Source of the DNA: Parcubacteria group bacterium CG08_land_8_20_14_0_20_43_9
Lineage (GTDB): Bacteria > Patescibacteriota > Minisyncoccia > Minisyncoccales > PEYH01
DNA length: 5,846 bases
NCBI GenBank assembly: GCA_002774465.1
Contig: PEYH01000004.1
Span: 16,548 to 22,393, forward strand
Direction: 5' to 3'
Translations under genes and position numbers: made by a program
Shown here: one piece after another, positions 1-5,495 of the stretch
Numbering within the stretch: the stretch's first letter is position 1
Layout: the number at the start of each line of letters is the position of its first letter
The notes under the pieces: generated by a model
Databases searched by the model: none
Told to the model about the DNA's origin: nothing
Seen by the model: the letters and a program-made list of their open reading frames with translations, nothing else

Positions 1-1
1 C

Positions 2-1189
2 GTTCTGACGAACTATTATTGGCAGAATCAAGTCATTGATATTCTGGAGCAACAGGGAGTCCCTATTATCAGGCGAGACACTGCTGTCCAGAACGATTAT
101 ATTCCCCAAACCACCCAGGAACAGAGGATTATAAAGGCTGTTAAGGACTATTCGGCGGCAGTGGTGAGCATTGTTATCAGCAAAGATGTTCCTATTTTGG
201 AGAAATACTATATCGACCCTTTTGGCGGGATGAACTGGCCGTTTGGCAGCGATTTTCTCATTCCCCAATACCGCGAGAAAGGCACGGAGAAGCAGGAGAT
301 AGGCGGAGGCACCGGCTTTATCATCTCTTCGGACGGCGTTGTTTTAACAAACAAGCATGTCACTTTGGAACAAGGGGCTGAATACACGGTTTTTTTCAGC
401 GACAGCTCTAAATATCCGGCTAAAATTCTGGCCCAGGACCCGTTTTATGATTTAGCGGTGCTTAAAATAGACCAGTCAGGCATTGCCGAGAATGAAAGAA
501 AAACATTTCCCACCGTTAAATTGGGCGACTCTTCCAGTTTGCAGATAGGCCAGACAGTCATCGCCATTGGTTATGCTTTGGGAGAGTTTCAGAACACCGT
601 ATCTGTCGGCGTTGTTTCCGGGCTGGGGAGGAACATCACGGCCACCGGAGACCGGGGCTTTGCCGAAAACTTGGAAGGCATTATTCAGACAGACGCCGCC
701 ATTAATCCGGGCAATTCCGGCGGACCGCTTTTGAATCTGGCCGGCGAAGTAATCGGGATTAACGTGGCCCGCTCTGCCAGCGGAGAAAATATCGGCTTCA
801 GTTTGCCTATCAATATGGCGAAAAGAGATATTGACCAAGCGCTGAAAACCGGGACAATTGTTTATCCCTGGCTGGGCATTTCTTATACCGTTATCACTGA
901 AGAAATGAGCGAAGCCAACAATCTGCCCGTTGACTACGGCGCCTGGGTGGGCAAGGATTCTCTGGGCAAAGATACGGAAATCACTGTTGTTTCTGCCAGT
1001 CCGGCTGAAAAAGCGGGCATCAGAAAAGGCGACATTATCCTGGAATTCAATGGCGCAAAAATCAGTCCGGAAAATCCCTTGGCCAAGATTATTTTAGAAT
1101 ATAATCCCAATGACTCTGTTGTTTTGAAAATCCTCCGGGACGGCAAGGAAATAACCCTGACCGCTGTTCTTAGCGAGAGAAAGGACTAA
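2..1189 (+). CDS. htrA: HtrA/DegP-family trypsin-like serine protease with one PDZ domain (5'-truncated by window)
   Basis: This is a protease of the HtrA family, which degrades misfolded proteins outside the cytoplasmic membrane. The reading frame is open from position 2 with no stop, so the true start lies upstream; the GTG at 161 falls inside the conserved segment SAAVVSIVISKDVP and is not the start. About 395 residues are visible. The catalytic triad is complete: His in TNKHV (codon 356-358), Asp in FYDLAVLKI (codon 449-451), and Ser in GNSGGPL (codon 716-718). A single C-terminal PDZ domain follows, from about 860 to 1180, with the core SPAEKAGIRKGDIILEFNG. The missing N-terminus should carry a membrane anchor or signal peptide, as is usual in the family; this is an inference. 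The Gly/Phe/Trp-rich stretch at about 218-255 before the protease core is probably a flexible linker. The next gene, an Hsp100 ATPase, lies 103 bp downstream on the same strand. Family assignment is firm; which paralogue (DegP, DegQ, DegS or HtrA) cannot be decided. Confidence 0.93.
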   Translation, partial: VLTNYYWQNQVIDILEQQGVPIIRRDTAVQNDYIPQTTQEQRIIKAVKDYSAAVVSIVISKDVPILEKYYIDPFGGMNWPFGSDFLIPQYREKGTEKQEIGGGTGFIISSDGVVLTNKHVTLEQGAEYTVFFSDSSKYPAKILAQDPFYDLAVLKIDQSGIAENERKTFPTVKLGDSSSLQIGQTVIAIGYALGEFQNTVSVGVVSGLGRNITATGDRGFAENLEGIIQTDAAINPGNSGGPLLNLAGEVIGINVARSASGENIGFSLPINMAKRDIDQALKTGTIVYPWLGISYTVITEEMSEANNLPVDYGAWVGKDSLGKDTEITVVSASPAEKAGIRKGDIILEFNGAKISPENPLAKIILEYNPNDSVVLKILRDGKEITLTAVLSERKD

Positions 1190-1203
1190 AATGCGCTCAA
1201 ATA

Positions 1204-1237
1204 GCTGTTTTAAGGTTGACTTTTGGCTGTTTTAGGG
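1204..1237 (+). repeat. Pair of 12-bp direct repeats overlapping the promoter
   Basis: GCTGTTTTAAGG (1204-1215) and GCTGTTTTAGGG (1226-1237) match at 11 of 12 positions. They start 22 bp apart, close to two helical turns. The first abuts the -35 hexamer and the second fills most of the spacer. This geometry fits an operator for a dimeric regulator on one DNA face, but no regulator is known from the sequence and the pair could be chance. Confidence 0.4.
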
Positions 1238-1244
1238 CTAAATT
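1216..1244 (+). promoter_or_regulatory. Probable sigma70-type promoter for the Hsp100 gene
   Basis: TTGACT at 1216-1221 is separated by 17 bp from TAAATT at 1239-1244, giving 5/6 and 4/6 matches to the -35 and -10 consensus. Transcription would start near 1251 and leave a leader of about 40 nt. No CIRCE element and no CtsR-type site is visible. The hexamers overlap a pair of 12-bp direct repeats annotated separately. No terminator is visible between the protease stop and this site, so readthrough from upstream is also possible. Confidence 0.5.
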
Positions 1245-1292
1245 TAAGATGTGGGATTCATTAGAATTTCAAATTAAAAATTAATCCGGCTT

Positions 1293-3977
1293 ATGTACGC
1301 GAATCCGGCAGGAGATTTTACTCAAAGAGCCCAGCAAGCCATTTTAATGGCCCAGTCGCTGGCTCGGAAACAGAATCAGCAGCAGATTGACGCTCTGCAT
1401 CTTTTGTATTCCTTGGTGAGCCAAGAGGACACAATAGTGTCTGCCATCTTGCGGAAATTGAATATCCCTTCCGCAGATTTGAAAAATAAAATTTTTAAAG
1501 CCGTTAAATTAAGAGAACAGGGTTCCCGTCCTGACGACTATGAAGACCAGCCGATGGGTCTCCAGTTTTATCTTACCCAGGACTTGGCCGGAGTGCTGGA
1601 AAGGGCGAGAAAGGAATCAATCAGGATGAAGGACCAGTTTGTTTCGGTTGAGCATCTTCTCCTTGCTTTGCTTGAAGTTCCGTCCGAAGCAAAAAACATT
1701 TTATTTTCCTATCATTCGGCGGGGTTTAACTATGACAATGTTTTGAAGTTATTGTCGGAAATCAGGGGAGGAGAGAATATCACTGACCCCGACCCGGAAT
1801 CAAAATATCAGGTGATAGAAAAATACTGCAAAAATTTGACTAAATTGGCGGAAGAAGGCAAGTTTGACCCGGTTATCGGCAGGGAAAACGAAATCAAGAG
1901 AGTGGTCCAGATTCTTTCAAGGCGCACGAAAAACAATCCGGTTTTAATAGGCGAGGCGGGAGTTGGCAAAACAGCCATTGTAGAGGGGTTGGCCCAGAGG
2001 ATTATCAAGGGCGATGCGCCGGAGAGCTTGAAAAACAAAGAAATCATTGCCCTTGATTTGGGGCTCTTGGTTGCCGGGACAAAATTCCGCGGGGAATTTG
2101 AACAAAGGATTAAGGCCCTTTTAAAGGAGGTTGAAAAAGCCAAAGACCGCTATTTCCTTTTCATAGACGAACTGCATACGGTTATGGGCGCGGGCGCGGC
2201 AGAAGGGGCGATTGACGCTTCCAATTTGCTGAAGCCGGCTCTTGCCCGCGGACAATTGAGAGCCATCGGAGCCACTACTTTGAAAGAGTACCAAAAATAC
2301 ATAGAAAGGGACTCGGCCCTGGAAAGAAGATTTATGCCTGTTTATGTTGTTGAGCCGGGCATAGAAGACACTATCGCCATTTTGCGGGGCATTAAGCAGA
2401 AATACGAACTTCACCATGGCGTTAAGATAAGGGATTCGGCTCTGATTGCCGCTGCCGAGCTTTCCGCCCGTTATATCTCCGACCGGTTTTTGCCTGATAA
2501 GGCAGTGGACCTAATGGACGAAGCGGCTTCTGGTTTGCGTTTGGAAATGGAATCCGAGCCGGCTGAAGTGGAAGAAGTGAAGAAAGAAATTCAACGTTTG
2601 ACCATAGAAAGGGAGGCCCTGAAAAATGAGCAGGACCCGGCTTCTAAGAGAAGATTGTCTGCCTGTCTTCGGGCTTTGGCCGATTTGAAAGAAAAGGCCA
2701 AAGGCGTGGAGATGAAATGGAAAACCGAACGGGAATTGATTTTGACGCTGAAGGCGCTGAAAATGGATAATGAAAAATTGAGCTTTGAGGCAGAGGTGGC
2801 GGAGCGCGAGGGCGATTTGGAAAAAGTGGCTCGGATTAAATACGGTCTGATACCAAATATCCTGAAAGAAGTTCAGAAAAAAGAGCGGGAGCTTTCCAGC
2901 TTCAGAAAAAAGCACCAGATTTTGAAAGAAGAAGTGGGGGAAGAGGACATTGCCCGAGTGGTTTCCCGTTGGACAGGAATCCCAGCCACTAATCTGCTGG
3001 AAGAAGAGGCGAAAAAATTGGTGAAGATGGAAAGTTATATTTCCCGCCGGGTAGTGGGGCAAAGCCAGGCCATTGAGGCCATATCCAACGCCATAAGGCG
3101 GAGCCGGGCCGGCATTGCCGAAGAAAACAGGCCTCTCGGTTCCTTTATATTCTTGGGTCCCACTGGCGTCGGTAAAACCGAAACAGCCAAGGCCTTGGCA
3201 GAATTCTTGTTCAATGACGAGAATGCCTTGGTTCGCTTAGATATGTCAGAGTATATGGAGCGCCACAGCGTGTCCAAGATGATTGGCTCGCCTCCGGGCT
3301 ATGTCGGCTATGAAGAGGCCGGACAGCTGACCGAGAAAATCAGGAGAAGGCCCTACAGCGTTCTGCTTTTGGACGAGATAGAAAAAGCCCATCCAGAGGT
3401 TTTTAATGTCTTGCTTCAGATTTTAGATGATGGCCAGCTGACCGATGCCAAGGGCAGGCCGGTTTCCTTCAAAAATACCATTATTATTATGACCTCCAAT
3501 CTCGGCTCGGAATTTATCGCCAAAATGGGCACAATGGGATTTGTTGACGACGATGATAAACAAGAGTATCAGAATCTGAAAGACAGAGTGAACGAGGCCT
3601 TGAAGGAAAATTTCAGGCCGGAATTCCTGAACAGGGTTGATGAAATTATAATCTTCAATTACTTGGCAAAGAAAGAGATTGAGGAAATCGTTGAACTTGA
3701 GCTTGCCAAGGTCTCCAAACGGCTTGAGAAAAAGGAAATAAGGTTAAGAGCGGACAAGGCGGTCAAAGAATTGCTGGCCGAAAAGGGTTTTGATATGAAT
3801 TTAGGGGCCCGGCCATTGAAAAGAGTGATTCAGAAATTCATTCTTGACCCGCTTTCCTTGAAAATTGTGATTGGGGAGATAAAACACGGAGAAGCGGTCG
3901 ATTTGACTGTCAAATCAGGAAAGATTGTTTTTAACTCCTTGTCCTTGTCCAAAGTCCAAAAAGAGGGCAGGGGTTAA
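1293..3977 (+). CDS. clpB: Hsp100 AAA+ ATPase, ClpB-type with ClpC-like second AAA domain
   Basis: This is a cytoplasmic ATP-driven protein unfoldase; ClpB relatives rescue aggregated proteins with DnaK. Order of domains: N-terminal Clp_N double repeat (residues about 8-155); AAA1 with Walker A GEAGVGKT (220-227), pore loop KFRGEFE (264-270), Walker B FLFIDE (288-293) and arginine fingers in LERRF (343-347); a long coiled-coil middle domain (about 411-550) with ClpB-like GDLEKVARIKYGLIP; AAA2 with Walker A GPTGVGKT (622-629), pore loop GYVGY (669-673), Walker B LLLDE (691-695), arginine finger R781 and sensor-2 GARPLKR (838-844). All nucleotide-site residues are present. At 894 residues it is slightly longer than usual ClpB. 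AAA2 reads more like ClpC (EEAGQLTEK, LDDGQLTD) and has a MGF tripeptide at 748-750 where ClpA/ClpC carry the ClpP-docking loop. ATG 1293 is chosen because the conserved FTQRAQQAI helix follows at once; no Shine-Dalgarno is visible. It could be annotated as ClpC, but the middle domain argues for ClpB. Confidence 0.9.
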   Translation: MYANPAGDFTQRAQQAILMAQSLARKQNQQQIDALHLLYSLVSQEDTIVSAILRKLNIPSADLKNKIFKAVKLREQGSRPDDYEDQPMGLQFYLTQDLAGVLERARKESIRMKDQFVSVEHLLLALLEVPSEAKNILFSYHSAGFNYDNVLKLLSEIRGGENITDPDPESKYQVIEKYCKNLTKLAEEGKFDPVIGRENEIKRVVQILSRRTKNNPVLIGEAGVGKTAIVEGLAQRIIKGDAPESLKNKEIIALDLGLLVAGTKFRGEFEQRIKALLKEVEKAKDRYFLFIDELHTVMGAGAAEGAIDASNLLKPALARGQLRAIGATTLKEYQKYIERDSALERRFMPVYVVEPGIEDTIAILRGIKQKYELHHGVKIRDSALIAAAELSARYISDRFLPDKAVDLMDEAASGLRLEMESEPAEVEEVKKEIQRLTIEREALKNEQDPASKRRLSACLRALADLKEKAKGVEMKWKTERELILTLKALKMDNEKLSFEAEVAEREGDLEKVARIKYGLIPNILKEVQKKERELSSFRKKHQILKEEVGEEDIARVVSRWTGIPATNLLEEEAKKLVKMESYISRRVVGQSQAIEAISNAIRRSRAGIAEENRPLGSFIFLGPTGVGKTETAKALAEFLFNDENALVRLDMSEYMERHSVSKMIGSPPGYVGYEEAGQLTEKIRRRPYSVLLLDEIEKAHPEVFNVLLQILDDGQLTDAKGRPVSFKNTIIIMTSNLGSEFIAKMGTMGFVDDDDKQEYQNLKDRVNEALKENFRPEFLNRVDEIIIFNYLAKKEIEEIVELELAKVSKRLEKKEIRLRADKAVKELLAEKGFDMNLGARPLKRVIQKFILDPLSLKIVIGEIKHGEAVDLTVKSGKIVFNSLSLSKVQKEGRG

Positions 3978-3989
3978 GATTAAATAAGC

Positions 3990-4038
3990 GGGTTCAGGCC
4001 GAAAAATCTGGAAAGTTCGGATTTTTCGGCCTGAACTC
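3990..4038 (+). terminator. Perfect 17-bp hairpin after the Hsp100 stop, possible terminator
   Basis: The arms 3992-4008 and 4020-4036 are perfect reverse complements around an 11-nt loop; a G-U and a G-C pair extend the stem to 3990/4038. It begins 12 bp after the TAA at 3975-3977. No T-run follows the whole stem, so it is not a canonical intrinsic terminator. A shorter alternative stem, CCGAA (3999-4003) with TTCGG (4016-4020), is followed directly by ATTTTT (4021-4026) and could terminate. It may instead protect the mRNA 3' end or act as the first helix of the downstream RNA. Confidence 0.55.
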
Positions 4039-4205
4039 AAGGCGATTTGAGTAAGGGAAATCCTTGTTTAGGAGGTGGTCGCCTTGACTGGAAGCGGAGA
4101 AGAGGTTTGACCTCGCGTCTCGGCAACAAGGGACATAAACGGTAGGCGCACGGTGTGTTTGTATCTATCGCGTGGTCGAGTGCCCCACCCGATGGCCAGT
4201 GGCAC

Positions 4206-4245
4206 CCGCTTGGGTCGGGGTATGGCGCGCCGCCCCGACCCGCGG
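4206..4245 (+). other. Very stable GC-rich hairpin inside the ncRNA candidate
   Basis: CCGC (4206-4209) and GGGTCGGGG (4212-4220) pair with CCCCGACCC (4233-4241) and GCGG (4242-4245). This makes a 13-bp stem with a 2-nt TT bulge. The 12-nt loop contains the self-complementary octamer GGCGCGCC (4224-4231), which could allow loop-loop dimerisation. It is the strongest single helix in the region. Confidence 0.7.
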
Positions 4246-4262
4246 CAACTCAAACTCTCCTT

Positions 4263-4294
4263 ATCGCTCTTTTACAACATCGCTCTTTTACAAC
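4263..4294 (+). repeat. 16-bp tandem repeat, two perfect copies
   Basis: The 16-nt unit ATCGCTCTTTTACAAC occurs at 4263-4278 and again at 4279-4294 without mismatch. It lies between the GC-rich part of the ncRNA candidate and the terminal hairpins. It may be a single-stranded linker or a replication-slippage duplication; no function is evident. Confidence 0.85.
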
Positions 4295-4299
4295 AAATT

Positions 4300-4319
4300 G
4301 CTTTCTCTATTGAGAAAGC
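4300..4319 (+). other. Perfect 8-bp hairpin upstream of the terminator
   Basis: GCTTTCTC (4300-4307) pairs perfectly with GAGAAAGC (4312-4319) around the 4-nt loop TATT. It sits 8 bp before the terminator stem and has no T-run of its own, so it is more likely a structural helix of the same transcript than a second terminator. Confidence 0.6.
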
Positions 4320-4327
4320 GTCAACCC

Positions 4328-4353
4328 CAGAGGCAATCCCTTGCCTCTGTTTT
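4328..4353 (+). terminator. Canonical Rho-independent terminator
   Basis: CAGAGGCAA (4328-4336) pairs perfectly with TTGCCTCTG (4341-4349) around the loop TCCC, followed at once by TTTTCTATATT. The 9-bp stem plus T-tract orients it to the + strand. It ends transcription coming from the ncRNA candidate, or from the Hsp100 gene if the 3990-4038 hairpin is read through, 11 bp before the first 110-bp repeat. Confidence 0.8.
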
Positions 4354-4364
4354 CTATATTGGAG

Positions 4365-4474
4365 ATTACGATGCCGGGTGGCGTAATTTTCGTGAAACGC
4401 GGGAAGCCACACTGGATAAGGAGAATCTTACAACGATGCCGGGTGGCGTAATTTTTGGGGAAAAGTTATCCACA
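4365..4474 (+). repeat. 110-bp compound REP-like repeat, left copy
   Basis: This unit recurs at 5313-5422 in the same orientation with the same length, 98 of 110 positions identical. Inside it a 23-nt core occurs twice (4368-4390 and 4433-4455), 65 bp apart. The first core lies in an imperfect hairpin: ATTAC (4365-4369), 3-nt bulge GAT, GCC, loop GGGT, GGC, GTAAT (4383-4387). The second keeps GCC/GGC and only AC/GT below the bulge. GTGGC (4378-4382) can alternatively pair with GCCAC (4406-4410). Bulged hairpins flanking a Y1 transposase gene are typical of REP sequences and IS200/IS605 ends. The unit ends in TTATCCACA. Its internal 20-nt segment 4411-4430 is unlike that of the right copy. Confidence 0.88.
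4466..4474 (+). promoter_or_regulatory. DnaA-box-like nonamer at the end of the left repeat
   Basis: TTATCCACA matches the high-affinity DnaA-box consensus exactly. It forms the 3' edge of the repeat and recurs at the same place in the right copy. CCACA (4470-4474) can also pair with TGTGG (4478-4482) just outside this repeat. Binding by DnaA is not shown; the match could be part of a transposase recognition sequence. Confidence 0.45.
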
Positions 4475-4523
4475 GGGTGTGGCTAATCAAAAATTTTTGT
4501 TATGAGGTATTATATATCCATCT

Positions 4524-5234
4524 ATGCCAAAAAGAGAAATAGAGTTAGTTAATGGAGAATTCTATCATATTATAGAGCGCGGAAATGATCGGCGCAAAAT
4601 TTTTTTAGATAATGAAGATCGCCTTCGTTTTGTTAATAGTTTATTGGTTTTTAATGACACGGCCCCTTCGCCTTGGCAATCTCGAGCTTTCTGGAACGAG
4701 CAAAAAGAGTCGCTAATAATGGATTATCAATCCAAACATCCGTTAGTTGAAATCCACGCCTTCGCTCTTATGGACAATCATTTCCATTTGCTTGTCCGTC
4801 AGCTAAGCGAAGATGGTATAGCAAAATATACAAAGAAACTTGGCGGTTATGTTCATTATTTTAATAAAAAATATAAACGGACAGGATCTCTTTTTGAAGG
4901 GAGGTACAGGGTGAAGCTTATTCAATCAGAAACACAATTAAGAAATAATTTTATTTATATAAAAACGAATCCAGTTGAAATAATTGAACCGGAATGGAAG
5001 TCTTGGAAAGTTGCTAAGCCATTAGAAGCGTTTAACTTTTTAGAAAAAAATTATCGTTGGTCAAGTTATTGGGATTATTTAGGAAAAAATAATTTTTCAT
5101 CTTTAGTTGAAAAAGATTTTTTCTTGAAATTATTTGACGGAGAAAAAAATATCAAGAACGAGATAAATTCCTGGATATCATCCAAGTCAAGTAGTTTTAC
5201 GAGAGGGATAAGCAAGGCAGATTTTTTAGAATAA
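4524..5234 (+). CDS. REP-associated tyrosine transposase (RAYT, Y1_Tnp / IS200-like HUH family)
   Basis: This is a single-strand DNA nicking and joining enzyme of the HUH Y1 family. Its 236 residues are normal for RAYTs and it appears intact. The N-terminal GEFYHIIERGNDRRKIF (11-27) is the family's opening strand and turn. The metal-binding HUH pair is H86 and H88 in DNHFHLL. Y145 in FIYIKTNPVE is the expected nucleophile in the signature helix. GSLFEGRYR (121-129) and YRWSSYWDYLG (177-187) are further RAYT motifs. ATG 4524 fits, since the conserved part begins within about 11 residues; a GAGGT at 4504-4508 is too far upstream to be a good ribosome site. The gene lies between two 110-bp repeats bearing bulged hairpins, its probable substrates. 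No TnpB or serine recombinase is present. Several 60-base lines are only 20-35% G+C, lower than the Hsp100 gene, which suggests transfer. RAYTs are often domesticated, so present mobility is unknown. Confidence 0.93.
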   Translation: MPKREIELVNGEFYHIIERGNDRRKIFLDNEDRLRFVNSLLVFNDTAPSPWQSRAFWNEQKESLIMDYQSKHPLVEIHAFALMDNHFHLLVRQLSEDGIAKYTKKLGGYVHYFNKKYKRTGSLFEGRYRVKLIQSETQLRNNFIYIKTNPVEIIEPEWKSWKVAKPLEAFNFLEKNYRWSSYWDYLGKNNFSSLVEKDFFLKLFDGEKNIKNEINSWISSKSSSFTRGISKADFLE

Positions 5235-5269
5235 ATTTTTTAATTTTTTAATATTTCATTTTTTAAAAT

Positions 5270-5310
5270 AATTTTGAGTAGTTTTGAGCTCAAAATTCAA
5301 TCTTTTTCTT
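5270..5310 (+). terminator. Possible weak terminator after the transposase gene
   Basis: AATTTTGAG (5270-5278) is complementary to CTCAAAATT (5289-5297), with a 10-nt loop, followed by the T-rich run 5301-5310. Nested within is the 14-bp palindrome TTTTGAGCTCAAAA (5282-5295). The stem is AT-rich and therefore weak. It is placed correctly, 36 bp after the stop and just before the right repeat. Confidence 0.35.
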
Positions 5311-5312
5311 AA

Positions 5313-5422
5313 ATTACGATGCCGGGTGGCGTAATTTTCGTGAAACGCGGGAAGCCACGCCCAGCATAGGAAATCTCACAACGATGCCGGGTGGCGTAAT
5401 TTTTGGGGGAAAGTTATCCACA
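5313..5422 (+). repeat. 110-bp compound REP-like repeat, right copy
   Basis: This is the direct-repeat partner of 4365-4474. The first 46 bp (5313-5358) are identical to the left copy. The next 20 (5359-5378) match at only 9 positions. The last 44 (5379-5422) differ by one base (G at 5409 for A at 4461). The bulged hairpin occupies 5313-5335, and the 23-nt core occurs at 5316-5338 and 5381-5403. The flanks outside the two copies are unrelated, so the boundaries are sharp. The repeats could bound a mobile unit or be two members of a dispersed family trapped on either side of the gene. Confidence 0.88.
5414..5422 (+). promoter_or_regulatory. DnaA-box-like nonamer at the end of the right repeat
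   Basis: TTATCCACA is again the last nine bases of the repeat, followed by unrelated AT-rich sequence. The flanking CCACA/TGTGG pairing possible at the left copy is absent here. Confidence 0.45.
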
Positions 5423-5465
5423 ACAATTATATTATTTTGATTTAGCGTAATTATAAAAAATAGAT

Positions 5466-5471
5466 TACAAT
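5466..5471 (+). promoter_or_regulatory. Possible -10 element for the gene at 5496
   Basis: TACAAT lies 24 bp before the ATG in AT-rich DNA, which would give a leader of about 18 nt without a Shine-Dalgarno. No good -35 is seen at 16-18 bp; TTTAGC at 5441-5446 is 19 bp away and weak. This is a tentative call. Confidence 0.25.
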
Positions 5472-5495
5472 ATCTGAATATTTTATTTTTTTAAT

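Larger units (their letters stand above)
4037..4353 (+). ncRNA. Candidate structured non-coding RNA of unknown family
   Basis: No credible protein lies here, but there is dense RNA-like structure. Positions 4081-4260 are about 63% G+C by hand count, while the flanks are AT-rich. Helices seen: 4037-4045 with 4079-4087 (9 bp, enclosing AAGG/CCTT at 4053-4065); 4097-4121 (GAGA and GAGGT paired with ACCTC and TCTC); 4180-4184 with 4201-4205; 4206-4245 (CCGC plus GGGTCGGGG paired with CCCCGACCC plus GCGG); 4300-4319; and a terminal 4328-4353 stem with a T-tract. TTTGAGT (4046-4052) can also pair with ACTCAAA (4248-4254), giving either a pseudoknot or an alternative closing helix. The terminator orientation implies + strand transcription. 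I found no hallmarks of tmRNA, RNase P RNA, SRP RNA, tRNA or a common riboswitch. The 5' end is unknown; it could be an independent RNA or a processed 3' UTR of the Hsp100 mRNA. Confidence 0.4.

Noticed and set aside
161..163. GTG as the start of the HtrA gene
   Set aside because: The frame stays open to position 2 with sensible residues, and the GTG lies in the conserved segment just before the protease domain; the real start is off the window.
476..3277. ORFs of 70-183 codons on the - strand inside the HtrA and Hsp100 genes
   Set aside because: They are antisense shadows of strongly conserved coding regions, with compositions typical of reversed codons.
4170..4200. tRNA T-arm-like sequence (GTGG, TCGAG, CCAC) in the ncRNA candidate
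   Set aside because: No matching acceptor, D or anticodon arms can be built around it and no CCA end is present.
4037..4353. RNase P RNA, tmRNA or SRP RNA
   Set aside because: The expected conserved cores (RNase P GAGGAAAGTCC, SRP GGAAGGAAGCAG, a tmRNA tRNA-like domain with tag frame) are not visible.
4153..4486. Two overlapping + strand ORFs of 77 and 104 codons, and a 61-codon ORF on the - strand (4068-4253)
   Set aside because: They cross GC-rich hairpins, a tandem repeat, a terminator and the 110-bp repeat, and their translations have no protein-like pattern.
4365..5422. CRISPR array
   Set aside because: The repeated cores are 65 bp apart in two pairs about 950 bp apart, with non-unique sequence between them; there is no regular repeat-spacer pattern and no cas gene.
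4466..5422. Replication origin, from the two DnaA boxes
   Set aside because: There are only two boxes, each explained as part of a duplicated repeat; no box cluster, unwinding element or dnaA/dnaN neighbour.
4365..5422. IS200/IS605 element with a TnpB/omega-RNA guide system
   Set aside because: Only a RAYT-type transposase is present; no TnpB or IscB reading frame, and the ncRNA candidate lies outside the repeats.
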